DNA of 64,000 nt from Thermodesulfobacteriota bacterium (GTDB lineage Bacteria; Desulfobacterota_D; UBA1144; Nemesobacterales; UBA2774): positions 346,681-410,680 of the forward strand of contig DAOKYU010000001.1 of the NCBI GenBank assembly GCA_035325995.1, written 5' to 3'. Below the pieces are notes generated by a model that worked only from the letters and a program-made list of their open reading frames with translations, made no database searches and was not told the DNA's origin. Position 1 is the first letter of the stretch. Each line of letters begins with the position of its first letter. The translations under genes and the position numbers were made by a program. Positions 8,944-16,027 of the stretch are shown here, in pieces.

Positions 8944-9372
8944 ATGGAAACGGTTAAGCGTCACACGGCCCGCACGGTTATTCCCGCACTTTTCGGGGTG
9001 CTTTTTGCCTGCCTGCTATTTCTTTCGTGCAAGGAATACACCGGCAAGGAAAAAGAAAACTTCGTGAGGGTGAAGCTCTCGGAGTACGACATGGAGCTTT
9101 TAAACGAGAAGCCCATCGGGCCGGGGCTTACGGTCTTCGAGGTTACGAACGAGGGTGATAAGGAGCACAGCTTCGTTATCGAGGGGCTGGACGTCATGCA
9201 GAGGCTGGAAGAGAACCTGAGGCCCGGCGAGACGAGGACGATAAGCGTCGAGCTAAAGCCCTCGGGGTATAACGTCTACTGCCCCGTAGACAATCACAGG
9301 AACATGGGGATGGCGAGCGTTATACGGATAGTCGAGCCCGAGGGGAAGGATGACGAATCCGGATTATACTAG
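8944..9372 (+). CDS. Cupredoxin-like exported protein
   Basis: The 142-residue product has an N-terminal hydrophobic export segment (about 12-28) ending in LFLSC; the cysteine at 29 could be a lipidation site, though the lipobox is not ideal. The rest is a small beta-sandwich domain with likely type-1 copper ligands: H75 in KEHSF and the C113-x4-H118-x4-M123 cluster (YCPVDNHRNMGM). It is probably an envelope-located blue-copper electron carrier or copper-binding protein. It is first in a run with the ChaB gene 36 bp downstream, under the sigma-54 promoter at 8859. The start has a GGAGACCG ribosome-binding site. Confidence 0.8.
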   Translation: METVKRHTARTVIPALFGVLFACLLFLSCKEYTGKEKENFVRVKLSEYDMELLNEKPIGPGLTVFEVTNEGDKEHSFVIEGLDVMQRLEENLRPGETRTISVELKPSGYNVYCPVDNHRNMGMASVIRIVEPEGKDDESGLY

Positions 9373-9408
9373 CCAGCGCCCGGAGGGGCCGCGGAAGGAG
9401 CGAGCAAG

Positions 9409-9636
9409 ATGCCTTACGACAGAAAATCCGAATTACCAGATTCGGTGAAGGATAATCTCCCGAAACACGCGCAGGAGATCTACAAGGAAGCATACAACAG
9501 CGCGTGGGACGAGTACAAGGACCCGGACGAGAGGCGCGGCGACGCCTCCCGGGAAGAGACGGCCCACAAGGTGGCCTGGGCGGCCGTGAAAAACAAGTAC
9601 GAAAAAAAAGACGGCAAATGGCGGAAGAAGGGCTAA
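9409..9636 (+). CDS. ChaB family protein
   Basis: This 75-residue soluble protein matches the ChaB family throughout: the opening PYDRKSELPDSVKDNLP, the helical HAQEIYKEAYNSAWDEY core, and the HKVAWAAVKNKYEK tail. ChaB was named as a regulator of the ChaA cation antiporter, but the family occurs widely in stress-gene clusters and its activity is poorly defined. It follows the cupredoxin gene and probably shares its transcript. Confidence 0.9.
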   Translation: MPYDRKSELPDSVKDNLPKHAQEIYKEAYNSAWDEYKDPDERRGDASREETAHKVAWAAVKNKYEKKDGKWRKKG

Positions 9637-9692
9637 CCTCCTTCATTGGACGTTGAAAACCGGCCGAATTTTCCGGGTATTCCCGCACGCCG

Positions 9693-9722
9693 TCCACCGG
9701 TGGAATCTTTGCATGTGCAAAG
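9693..9722. promoter_or_regulatory. Two adjacent palindromes (12 bp and 16 bp)
   Basis: TCCACCGGTGGA (9693-9704) is a perfect palindrome. Three bases on, CTTTGCA-TG-TGCAAAG (9707-9722) is a perfect inverted repeat. They lie just after chaB and about 200 bp before the cNMP/flavoprotein gene. They could be operators or an RNA hairpin; there is no T-run. Confidence 0.35.
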
Positions 9723-9805
9723 GTTCTGACGGACGGGCTGCGTTTATACCGTTACTCGTTTAAAAATCCAATAGAATAAGCGCATTGGAACTTTCCCCTA
9801 TCGTC

Positions 9806-9826
9806 CCGGGCCGGCGGCCGGCCCGG
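9806..9826. repeat. Strong GC hairpin with 9-bp arms
   Basis: CCGGGCCGG (9806-9814) is perfectly inverted at 9818-9826 across a 3-base loop. No T-tract follows on the plus strand, so termination is uncertain. It may separate the chaB transcript from the next gene. Confidence 0.4.
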
Positions 9827-9841
9827 CTCGCACGGGGCCTG

Positions 9842-9906
9842 CGCTTACGCAGAAAATGACAACCGCCAAAGTTGTGATAACGTTATTTTTACCTTCTACG
9901 TAAGCG
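9842..9906. promoter_or_regulatory. Spaced inverted repeat flanking the start of the flavoprotein gene
   Basis: CGCTTACGcAGAA (9842-9854) is inverted by TTCTaCGTAAGCG (9894-9906), matching 12 of 13. Between them lie the palindrome ATAACGTTAT and an ACAAC/GTTGT pair. The right arm overlaps the ribosome-binding site of the gene at 9917, so binding or folding here could control its expression. Confidence 0.35.
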
Positions 9907-9916
9907 AGGCATGCCC

Positions 9917-11569
9917 ATGACCGTCATAGAGCAAAGTCTTGAACGGGACCCCGTGGCCTTCCCGGAGCTTTCGGGCGCGCAAATTTCCATCATTGCCGGC
10001 TTTGCCGGAAAGAGAACCTTCGCCGCCGGTGAAACGCTCTTCGCCGCGGGCGAGCCGGATTTCAAATTTTACGTCGTCATAAGCGGCGAAGTCGAGATTA
10101 TCGACGATTCGAGCTGCGAGTACAAAACGGTCACGATTCACGAGCCGGGTGAGTTCACGGGCGACATAGACATGCTCACGGGCCGTCCGTCGGTGGTCAG
10201 CGCCATCGCCCGGACGGACTGCGAGGTGTACGAGATGTCGGCGGCCGATCTGAGAAAGCTCATCGGTGAAGTCCCTTTCATCGGCGACGTTCTCCTTCGC
10301 GGTTTTCTCATGCGCCGCCAGCTGCTGCTCGAATCGGGCTTCGTCGGGGTGCGGGTGGTGGGCTCGCGCTTCTGCAAGGACACCCACCGCATACGCGAGT
10401 TCCTGTCGAGGAACTTCGTCCCCTTCAAATGGCTAGACCTCGAGAACGATCCCGACGTAAACGAGCTCCTGGAGCATTTTAACGTTACGGTCGACGACAC
10501 GCCTATCGTCGTATGCCCCGACTGCTCGATGTTCAAGAATCCTTCAAACGTGGCGCTGGCCGAATGCCTCGGCATAAGGAGGGCGGTTTCGCAGAAGGTC
10601 TTCGACCTGGCCATAGTCGGCGCGGGGCCTGCCGGGCTCGCAGCCGCCGTTTACGGGGCTTCGGACGGGCTCAGGACGCTTCTCGTGGACGGCCTCGGCC
10701 CGGGAGGGCAGGCCGGAACGAGCTCTAAAATCGAAAACTACGTCGGGTTCCCGGACGGCCTTTCGGGGAGCGATCTCGCGCAGAGGGCCCTTATACAGGC
10801 CCAGAAGTTCGGCGCGGTGCTGTCGATGCCGACGGAGGTCGTCAGCCTCGTTTGCGACAACGGCTGCCACAAGCTGAATCTTTCGGACGGGGCAGAGGTG
10901 CAGGCGAAGAGCATACTCATCTCTACCGGCGCCAGATACAGAAAGCTCGGCGTCGAGGGGTGCGAGCGTTTCGAGAGCTCGGGGGTCTATTATGCGGCCA
11001 CGGTCGTCGAGGCCCAGATGTGCAGCGGCTCGCAGGTCGTCGTGGTCGGCGGGGGCAATTCCGCCGGGCAGGCCGCCGTGTTCCTCTCGGGCTCGACGAG
11101 GAAGGTCATCGTAGTCATAAGGGGAGACGATCTCGGAAAGAGCATGTCCGAGTATCTCGTCCGCCGCATCGAGCAGAGCCCGAACATCGAGGTCAGGTAC
11201 AGGACCGAGGTGTCGGACGTCAGCGGGGACTGGTGGCTCGAGACGGTGGATCTTACGAACATCGAAACGGGCGAGCGGGAAACGGTCGAATGCCCGGGGC
11301 TCTTCGTTTTCATAGGGGCGATCCCCCGCACGGGATGGCTCGACGGCTCGGTAGGGCTCGACAAAAACGGGTTCGTCCTTACCGGAAGCCTCGCGAACGA
11401 TTCCGGGAAGTGGCGTTTCCCGCGCCGGCCTTTCCTTCTCGAAACGACCCGTCCGGGCATACTAGCGGCGGGGGACGTGAGGCTCGGGTCCGTCAAGAGG
11501 GTGGCGTCGGCGGTCGGCGAAGGGGCCATGGCCGTGCAGTTCGTACACGAAGTTCTAAAATCGGCATAG
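9917..11569 (+). CDS. cNMP-binding/glutaredoxin-like/thioredoxin-reductase-like flavoprotein
   Basis: This 550-residue protein combines three parts. An N-terminal cyclic-nucleotide-binding fold comes first (about 10-125). A thioredoxin/glutaredoxin-like middle follows (about 145-220, with FCKDTHRIREFL and VVCPDC). A thioredoxin-reductase-type FAD/NAD(P)H module fills the rest: GAGPAG near 235-240, IENYVGFPDGLSG, and a second Rossmann motif VVGGGNSAGQAA. The CxxC redox pair of true TrxB before the second Rossmann motif is absent; the region reads YYAATVVEAQMC. The ATG at 9917 is preferred over 9911 because GAGG at 9906-9909 is then 7 bp upstream. The UBP zinc-finger gene lies 13 bp downstream, a pairing I know from other bacteria. 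The ligand and substrate are unknown. Confidence 0.82.
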   Translation: MTVIEQSLERDPVAFPELSGAQISIIAGFAGKRTFAAGETLFAAGEPDFKFYVVISGEVEIIDDSSCEYKTVTIHEPGEFTGDIDMLTGRPSVVSAIARTDCEVYEMSAADLRKLIGEVPFIGDVLLRGFLMRRQLLLESGFVGVRVVGSRFCKDTHRIREFLSRNFVPFKWLDLENDPDVNELLEHFNVTVDDTPIVVCPDCSMFKNPSNVALAECLGIRRAVSQKVFDLAIVGAGPAGLAAAVYGASDGLRTLLVDGLGPGGQAGTSSKIENYVGFPDGLSGSDLAQRALIQAQKFGAVLSMPTEVVSLVCDNGCHKLNLSDGAEVQAKSILISTGARYRKLGVEGCERFESSGVYYAATVVEAQMCSGSQVVVVGGGNSAGQAAVFLSGSTRKVIVVIRGDDLGKSMSEYLVRRIEQSPNIEVRYRTEVSDVSGDWWLETVDLTNIETGERETVECPGLFVFIGAIPRTGWLDGSVGLDKNGFVLTGSLANDSGKWRFPRRPFLLETTRPGILAAGDVRLGSVKRVASAVGEGAMAVQFVHEVLKSA

Positions 11570-11582
11570 ACGGAGGAATACG

Positions 11583-11843
11583 ATGGCCAAGGAATGCACG
11601 CATCTGGACCAGATAAGGGAAGTCGTTCCGGGCTCGGACGGATGCGAGGAGTGCCTTAAGACGGGCGACAGCTGGGTACATCTCAGGCTGTGCCTCACCT
11701 GCGGACACGTCGGCTGCTGCGACGCATCGAAGAACAAGCACGCGACGAAGCATTACACGAAAACGAGCCACCCTATAATCCGCTCCTTCGAGCCGGGCGA
11801 GTCGTGGATGTGGTGCTACCCGGACCAGCTTTTCATGGAATGA
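11583..11843 (+). CDS. UBP-type zinc-finger protein
   Basis: The 86-residue protein is a single ZnF-UBP domain. Metal-ligand Cys/His are spread through ECTHLDQI, DGCEECLKTG, RLCLTCGHVGCCDASKNKHATKHY and the Trp/Cys-rich C-terminus (SWMWCYPDQ). In eukaryotes the domain binds ubiquitin C-termini. Bacterial copies such as this one are usually stand-alone and travel with cNMP-binding thioredoxin-reductase-like proteins, as here (13-bp gap, same strand). The ribosome-binding site GGAGGAAT overlaps the gap. It is probably a partner or regulator of the upstream flavoprotein; the ligand is unknown. Confidence 0.85.
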   Translation: MAKECTHLDQIREVVPGSDGCEECLKTGDSWVHLRLCLTCGHVGCCDASKNKHATKHYTKTSHPIIRSFEPGESWMWCYPDQLFME

Positions 11844-11854
11844 CGCCGGGCTCT

Positions 11855-11898
11855 ACAGTCCACCTTTATACACCGGCCGCTGTCCGATATTAAACAGC
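11855..11898. promoter_or_regulatory. Tandem upstream activator sites (UAS pair B)
   Basis: GCTGTCCGATATTAAACAGC (11879-11898) is an imperfect palindrome, with 7 of 10 half-site positions paired. Exactly 24 bp upstream lies a weaker relative, ACAGTCCACCTTTATACACC (11855-11874). The pair matches the arrangement at 8741-8784. The nearer centre is about 97 bp before the -24 element at 11985. Confidence 0.55.
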
Positions 11899-11983
11899 CC
11901 CGCTCCGGGGGACGATACCCGGAGCTCCGTCTGCTGATTCCAACCTACTGCAATACCGACATATTTGAAAATTCCCCTGAAAG

Positions 11984-11998
11984 TGGCATGCATATTGC
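11984..11998 (+). promoter_or_regulatory. Sigma-54 (-24/-12) promoter upstream of the csbD-family gene
   Basis: TGGCAT-N5-TTGC, with GG at 11985-11986 and GC at 11997-11998, differs from the TGGCAC-N5-TTGC consensus at one of ten specified bases. The predicted start is near 12010, about 80 bp before the CsbD start codon. Confidence 0.75.
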
Positions 11999-12088
11999 GA
12001 TTCAGGTTTTCGTAATCGTCTTAGTCCCCGGGCCCGAAGACGCCGGGTGATGCGGCGGTAAAAATCAAATATTCAGGAGGCTATTCAA

Positions 12089-12286
12089 ATGAACTGGGAT
12101 CAGATAGAAGGCAACTGGAAGCAGGTGAAGGGGAAAGTCAAGGAACAGTGGGGCAAGCTGACGGATGACGATCTCGACGTCATAAGCGGCAAGCGCGATC
12201 AACTGGTCGGGAAGCTGCAGGAAAGATACGGGTACTCGAAGGAGCAGGCCGAAAAGGCCGCGGACGACTGGTCGAGCAGGCACTGA
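12089..12286 (+). CDS. CsbD family stress protein
   Basis: This 65-residue hydrophilic protein opens with MNWDQIEGNWKQVKGKVKEQWGKLTDDDL, the CsbD family signature (PF05532). It ends with a YGYSKEQAEKAADDW helix. CsbD-like proteins are general-stress-induced, small and of unknown activity. An AGGAGG ribosome-binding site precedes the ATG. It is the first gene behind the sigma-54 promoter at 11984 and is followed by a hairpin terminator. Confidence 0.92.
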   Translation: MNWDQIEGNWKQVKGKVKEQWGKLTDDDLDVISGKRDQLVGKLQERYGYSKEQAEKAADDWSSRH

Positions 12287-12322
12287 TTCCCGGCTCCGGG
12301 CCTATTTTACCCCATACCTCTT

Positions 12323-12360
12323 ACCGTCCCTTCCCCCCAGGGGGCGGGGACGGTTTCTTC
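12323..12360 (+). terminator. Rho-independent-type terminator or attenuator after the CsbD gene
   Basis: ACCGTCCC (12323-12330) pairs with GGGACGGT (12347-12354). An inner C-run/G-run stem lies within, and TTTCTTC follows. It would end most transcripts after csbD while letting some continue into the genes at 12397-13545. Confidence 0.65.
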
Positions 12361-12396
12361 GGTGCCGGCTTAAATAACGATTAGCGGAAGGCAATC

Positions 12397-12549
12397 ATGG
12401 GACTTATACTGCTTATAATACTGGTGCTGCTTTTGATCGGAGCGCTACCGACCTGGGGCTACAGCAGGGAGTGGGGCTATTTTCCCGGGGGCATACTCGG
12501 GACCGTGCTTATAATCGTCCTGATACTGCTTCTTCTCGGATATCTCTAG
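12397..12549 (+). CDS. DUF3309-family small membrane protein (50 aa)
   Basis: The ATG at 12397 opens a 50-codon frame. Two hydrophobic helices (about 2-17 and 32-49) flank LPTWGYSREWGYFPGG, the signature of DUF3309 proteins. Such proteins sit in bacterial stress clusters with CsbD and BON proteins; no activity is known. The spacing to the next gene is 16 bp, and GCGGAAGG provides the ribosome-binding site. Confidence 0.85.
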   Translation: MGLILLIILVLLLIGALPTWGYSREWGYFPGGILGTVLIIVLILLLLGYL

Positions 12550-12565
12550 CCAGGGGGTGATCGAA

Positions 12566-13075
12566 ATGGAAATGGAAACACTTAGAGAGCTTTTTAAAAG
12601 CGACCTCGAATACCTTTACGACGCCGAAAAGGAGCTCGTCGATGTGCTGCCCCTGATGTCGGATGCGGCCGCGACGCCCGAGCTGAGAAACGCCTTCGTG
12701 GAGCATCTCGAAAGGAGCAGCAGGCAGCTCGGCAGGCTGGAAGAGATATTCGGAAACCTGGGCATGAATCCTTCGGGAAGGAAGAGCCGCGGCATCGGGG
12801 GTCTGATAGCCGAGGGCAAGGAGCTCGTAGAAAAGGGACATAGTCTTCCCCCTGGCGTGCTGGACGTGTCGCTTATAGCCGCGGCCCGGAGGGTGGGGCA
12901 TTACGAGATCGCCGCCTACGGAACGCTGTCGTCGTACGCGAAGCTCCTCGGCGATAAAAAATCGGCCGGGCTCCTGGACAAGACCATCAAAGAGGAAGAA
13001 GAGGCGGACAAGGAGTTCATCCGGATGGCAGTCGAGAGGGCCTATCCCGGCGCCTCCGCCGTCGGTGGGGGATGA
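12566..13075 (+). CDS. DUF892 (YciE/YciF-like) ferritin-like protein
   Basis: The 169-residue helical protein matches the YciF/DUF892 family: METLRELFKSDLEYLYDAEKEL at the start, FVEHLERSSRQLGRLEEIF, and YEIAAYGTLSSYAKLLG in the third helix. Glu and His residues at ferritin-like di-iron positions are visible (YDAEKE, EHLE, HYEIAAY, EEEEADKEF). It is thought to act in stress tolerance; the metal site is inferred. The ATG at 12566 is preferred over an upstream GTG because the GGGGGTGA ribosome-binding site is 5 bp before it. It overlaps the next gene by 4 bp (ATGA). Confidence 0.88.
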   Translation: MEMETLRELFKSDLEYLYDAEKELVDVLPLMSDAAATPELRNAFVEHLERSSRQLGRLEEIFGNLGMNPSGRKSRGIGGLIAEGKELVEKGHSLPPGVLDVSLIAAARRVGHYEIAAYGTLSSYAKLLGDKKSAGLLDKTIKEEEEADKEFIRMAVERAYPGASAVGGG

Positions 13076-13545
13076 AGGGCGGCCGTCTCAATGGCGCTTC
13101 GAGGCAGGTCATGAAATCCGCATCCTTTTTTACGCGCTTCTCGAAAAGGATATCTCAGCTGGTCGCGCACCCCGCGGCCTTCGCCGCGGCGCTGGGCGTG
13201 GTAGTCGTCTGGGGCGTCTCGGGGCCGGTCGTGGGCTGGAGCGACACGTGGCAGCTCGTGATAAACACCGGGACCACGATAATCACCTTCCTTATGGTGT
13301 TCCTCATACAGAACACCCAGAACAGGGATACGGCCGCCATACAGATAAAGCTGGACGAGCTTATACGCGCGCTCGAAGGGGCGCACAACGTCCTTTTAGA
13401 CCTCGAAGAGCTCGACGAAAAGGAGCTCGAATGCATCAGGGAACAGTATGAAACGCTTGCCCGGAAAGCGAGAGAGGAGCTTACAGCGAGGGCAAGGAAC
13501 GGCATTCCCGACGCGCCCGACGGCGTGAGAAACCACGGAAATTAA
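13072..13545 (+). CDS. Low-affinity iron permease family protein
   Basis: This 157-residue protein has two membrane helices (about 35-55 and 63-83), the latter with INTGTTIITFLMVFLIQN as in the low-affinity Fe permease family (PF04120). A cytoplasmic amphipathic tail begins with NRDTAAIQIKLDELIRA. Family members are assigned to iron transport by homology only. The start overlaps the DUF892 stop (ATGA), so the two are translationally coupled. This couples a ferritin-like protein to a putative iron permease, which fits iron handling under stress. Confidence 0.8.
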   Translation: MKGGRLNGASRQVMKSASFFTRFSKRISQLVAHPAAFAAALGVVVVWGVSGPVVGWSDTWQLVINTGTTIITFLMVFLIQNTQNRDTAAIQIKLDELIRALEGAHNVLLDLEELDEKELECIREQYETLARKAREELTARARNGIPDAPDGVRNHGN

Positions 13546-13594
13546 GCCCCGCGCCCGGCACGGCATCGGCGCGTCTGCGAAAGATATATTCCTA

Positions 13595-14650
13595 TTATTC
13601 CTGTTCCCGGGCTTCCTTTATTTTTTGCCTGGCTTCCTTTTTATCTTCGGCGCTGGCCTCGTATTTATTATTCGCCTGTGCTTCTTTTATGCCGGGCTCG
13701 TAGCTGAGCTCGGCGTATATGGGAAAATGGTCGGAGCCTATGTCCGGCAGGGTTTCGAGCGTGACGTACCTGAAGGACGCCGTGACGAATATGTGGTCGA
13801 GCGGGAAGCGGAGAAACGGCCACTTCACGTGGAACGTATTGAAGAACCCCCTGCCTATTCTCGGGTCGAGCATGCCGCTTATCTTGAGGAAGAGAAGGGT
13901 CGTGTGGGACCAGGCGACGTCGTTAAGGTCGCCCGCCACGAGGGCGGGCCTCCCGGATTCCTTGACGCGTTTTCCCACCATGAGGAGCTCGGCGTCCCTT
14001 TCCGTGGTATCTGTAGAGTATTTGGGGTTGGGCGGATTCGGGTGGAGGCAGTAGAATTCGACGGGCTCCCCGGACCTTAGCTCGAGCACGGCGAAAACAG
14101 ACGGCACGTAGTCCTCGACGAGATAGTCGACCTTCATCCCGCTTGGCTTCAGCCTAGTAAAGAAAATCATCCCGTACCCGTCGTTCGAGTGATGCCGGGC
14201 GGAGTAGGGATATTCTTCCTCGAGGGGCGAGAGCATTCTGTTCCACCACTCGTCGGGCTCCAGTATGCATATGACGTCCGGATTTTTATCCCTGACGAGC
14301 TCGAGAAACCGCTCGTAGTTCCTGTTCTTCTTGTAGATGTTGGATACCAGGATGCTGATTTTTCTGTCGGGGCCGTTTTCACGCGAGCCCAGCACCTGCT
14401 TTCTCGAAAGGCGCATGTACGGGAACATCCGCGACACCTGGTATGCGACGCACACGAGGAGGACGAGGTTGTCGGCCAGTCCGCGCTCTTTGTAGAGAAG
14501 GGAGTAGATGATTATTGTCAAAGCTCCCCCGACCGCTATCTGCGTTCGAGGGAAGTCGAATATCCTTATCCACCATGCCTCGTGTCTGAGAAGGGGCAGC
14601 AAAGTGGCGATTATGAAAATACATGCTACGGCGAGGAGCGCTGTCTGCAT
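13595..14650 (-). CDS. Endonuclease/exonuclease/phosphatase (EEP) family membrane-anchored protein
   Basis: The 351-residue product has three N-terminal membrane helices (about 3-20, 35-55, 58-76). A periplasmic or external EEP domain (about 95-325) follows. Catalytic motifs are visible: SNIYKKN at the start, LEPDEWW carrying the metal-binding Glu, VAGDLNDVAW with Asp-x-Asn, and GSDHFPIYAEL with the terminal Asp-His pair. A charged Lys/Glu tail closes the protein. Such proteins hydrolyse phosphodiesters in nucleic acids, lipids or phosphoinositide-like substrates; the substrate cannot be told. It is a lone gene facing the iron permease run. Confidence 0.85.
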   Translation of the reverse strand: MQTALLAVACIFIIATLLPLLRHEAWWIRIFDFPRTQIAVGGALTIIIYSLLYKERGLADNLVLLVCVAYQVSRMFPYMRLSRKQVLGSRENGPDRKISILVSNIYKKNRNYERFLELVRDKNPDVICILEPDEWWNRMLSPLEEEYPYSARHHSNDGYGMIFFTRLKPSGMKVDYLVEDYVPSVFAVLELRSGEPVEFYCLHPNPPNPKYSTDTTERDAELLMVGKRVKESGRPALVAGDLNDVAWSHTTLLFLKISGMLDPRIGRGFFNTFHVKWPFLRFPLDHIFVTASFRYVTLETLPDIGSDHFPIYAELSYEPGIKEAQANNKYEASAEDKKEARQKIKEAREQE

Positions 14651-14772
14651 TCGGCCGGTATCTCCTTTTAGATAATGATGATGTCATGCAAAGGAGGCGT
14701 ATACAACAGCTTTTCTTCCCCGCCGGGTAAATCCCGCGGCGGCGCGTAGAGTGAGGCGGCCCGTCCCGGGCG

Positions 14773-14816
14773 GCTGTTGAATATTCAGCAATAGGCATTG
14801 TCATCTTGCCTACAAT
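14773..14816. promoter_or_regulatory. Tandem upstream activator sites (UAS pair C)
   Basis: GCTGTTGAATATTCAGCAAT (14773-14792) contains a near-perfect core palindrome (TGTTGAAT/ATTCAGCA). Twenty-four bp on, ATTGT-N10-ACAAT (14797-14816) overlaps a perfect TAGGCA-N9-TGCCTA repeat. Spacing and position (nearer centre about 94 bp before the -24 element) match pairs A and B. Confidence 0.5.
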
Positions 14817-14898
14817 ATCCGTGTCACCGGAACACAGTGCGTCGCAAAATGCCACGTAACCGCCTTTAATATATGCATTATTTTCTCTTTTCTCTCCG

Positions 14899-14913
14899 TG
14901 GTACGGATATTGC
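14899..14913 (+). promoter_or_regulatory. Sigma-54 (-24/-12) promoter upstream of the YHS/BON gene run
   Basis: TGGTAC-N5-TTGC, with GG at 14900-14901 and GC at 14912-14913, differs from consensus at one of ten specified bases. The start would be near 14925, 36 bp before the ATG at 14961. Confidence 0.72.
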
Positions 14914-14960
14914 TCCTTATTTAACCGTAAGTGAAATCCGGTTAAACGGAGGTATCGATC

Positions 14961-15320
14961 ATGACCAGATTTAAATCACACTGCGTCGTATGCGGACGCG
15001 AAATAGAAGATGTAGTAAGGCAATCGTACGAAGGCGAGGAGTATCACCTCTGCTGTGAAAAATGCAGAATGGAATTTCTGAGCGATCCTGAAAAATACGC
15101 CGCCAAGATAAGCCGCCCGGAACGCGGACAGGATACCCAGGGGGCTATTAAATGCTCTGTATGCGGGGAGAAAGTTTCCGAGGAAACGGCGGTGCGGCAG
15201 GAATACCGCGAGGAGCAGTCGGACGAGAAATATTACTTCTGCTGCGAAAAGCACAGGATTGAATTTATCGCCGACCCTATGACTTACAAGGGACTTTCGG
15301 GGAAACACGTTACCCCCTGA
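14961..15320 (+). CDS. Double YHS (TRASH-like) domain protein
   Basis: This 119-residue protein is two tandem YHS domains (about 5-47 and 60-105). Each has a CxxCG pair (CVVCGREI; CSVCGEKV) and a second YxxCCEKCRxEF-type motif (YHLCCEKCRMEFLSDPEKY; YYFCCEKHRIEFIADPMTY). In the second copy the last Cys is His. YHS domains bind metals and occur in copper and other heavy-metal sensing or chaperone proteins. There is no signal peptide. It is first behind the sigma-54 promoter at 14899, with a GGAGG ribosome-binding site. Confidence 0.85.
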   Translation: MTRFKSHCVVCGREIEDVVRQSYEGEEYHLCCEKCRMEFLSDPEKYAAKISRPERGQDTQGAIKCSVCGEKVSEETAVRQEYREEQSDEKYYFCCEKHRIEFIADPMTYKGLSGKHVTP

Positions 15321-15354
15321 TTCCCGGATCGAAACACGATTAAGGAGGCGCAAC

Positions 15355-15675
15355 ATGATTAAAAAGAGCCTGATTGCAGTGATAGGGGTTTTTATTCTGA
15401 TAGCGGTGTACGCCTGCGACGGCGACAAGACGACCGGCGAGGTGATAGACGATACCGTGATAACGTCGGCGGTCAAGACGAAGCTCCTGGCGGATTCGGG
15501 TGTCAGCGGTTTTGACATCGACGTAGACACCAACGGAGGAGTCGTCGAGCTTAACGGGACGGTGAACACCGAAGCCGAATCCGAAAAGGCCGAATCCATA
15601 GCCGAGGACGTCGACGGCGTCGTTTCCGTAAAGAACAACCTGACGGTGGACTCGTCCGCGGCGGACTCGATGTAG
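15355..15675 (+). CDS. BON-domain lipoprotein-like protein
   Basis: The 106-residue protein has an N-terminal export segment (MIKKSLIAVIGVFILIAVYAC) that places a cysteine at the likely lipidation site. One BON domain (about 33-100) follows: ITSAVKTKLLADSGVSG...VVELNGTVNTEAESEKA...VDGVVSVKNNL. BON domains bind phospholipid surfaces and are found in OsmY-like envelope stress proteins. An AAGGAGG ribosome-binding site precedes it. It sits 34 bp after the YHS gene and 21 bp before the DUF3096 gene. Confidence 0.9.
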   Translation: MIKKSLIAVIGVFILIAVYACDGDKTTGEVIDDTVITSAVKTKLLADSGVSGFDIDVDTNGGVVELNGTVNTEAESEKAESIAEDVDGVVSVKNNLTVDSSAADSM

Positions 15676-15696
15676 CGGTGAAAAAAGGAGGCGGCA

Positions 15697-15831
15697 ATGC
15701 AGCTTAATCTGGAGCTGACACCGGTAGTATCGCTGATAGCGGGGATTCTGATCCTGATATTCCCCAGGATACTCAACTACGTGATAGCGATATACCTGAT
15801 AATAATAGGCGTTCTCGGCCTCGTCGGCTGA
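15697..15831 (+). CDS. DUF3096-family small membrane protein (44 aa)
   Basis: The 44-codon frame starting at 15697 encodes two membrane segments with the family pattern LTPVVSLIAGILILIFPRILNYVIAIYLI followed by IGVLGLVG. An AAAGGAGGCGG ribosome-binding site is 4-6 bp upstream. DUF3096 proteins are minute inner-membrane proteins that recur beside BON, CsbD and DUF1328 genes. The activity is unknown. Confidence 0.85.
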   Translation: MQLNLELTPVVSLIAGILILIFPRILNYVIAIYLIIIGVLGLVG

Positions 15832-15865
15832 GAGATTGAAAGACGAACACGGAAGGAGGCGCACG

Positions 15866-16027
15866 ATGACGAAGCTTAGACGATTTCTTTTCCTTATCCT
15901 TCTCGGGATTTCGGCCGCCGGCATTTATGCCTGTCCCGACAACGACGGGCCTGCCGAGAGGACCGGGGAGCGTATAGATGACGCCGCCGAAGACGCCGGC
16001 GACAAGATTGAAGACGCTGCGGACTAG
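15866..16027 (+). CDS. Small lipoprotein-like protein (53 aa)
   Basis: The ATG at 15866 has an AAGGAGG ribosome-binding site and is preferred over an in-frame upstream start at 15836. The product has a short export helix (FLFLILLGISAAG) and an IYAC lipidation-type site. Its mature acidic peptide has the pattern TGERIDDAAEDAGDKIEDAAD. The TGExIDD stretch also occurs right after the lipobox of the BON protein at 15355, hinting at common origin. The function is unknown; a periplasmic amphipathic helix is likely. Confidence 0.75.
   Translation: MTKLRRFLFLILLGISAAGIYACPDNDGPAERTGERIDDAAEDAGDKIEDAAD

Noticed and set aside
14651..14960. Riboswitch before the YHS gene
   Set aside because: The structure in this gap is better explained by the UAS pair and the sigma-54 promoter; the leader left after the predicted start is only about 36 nt.
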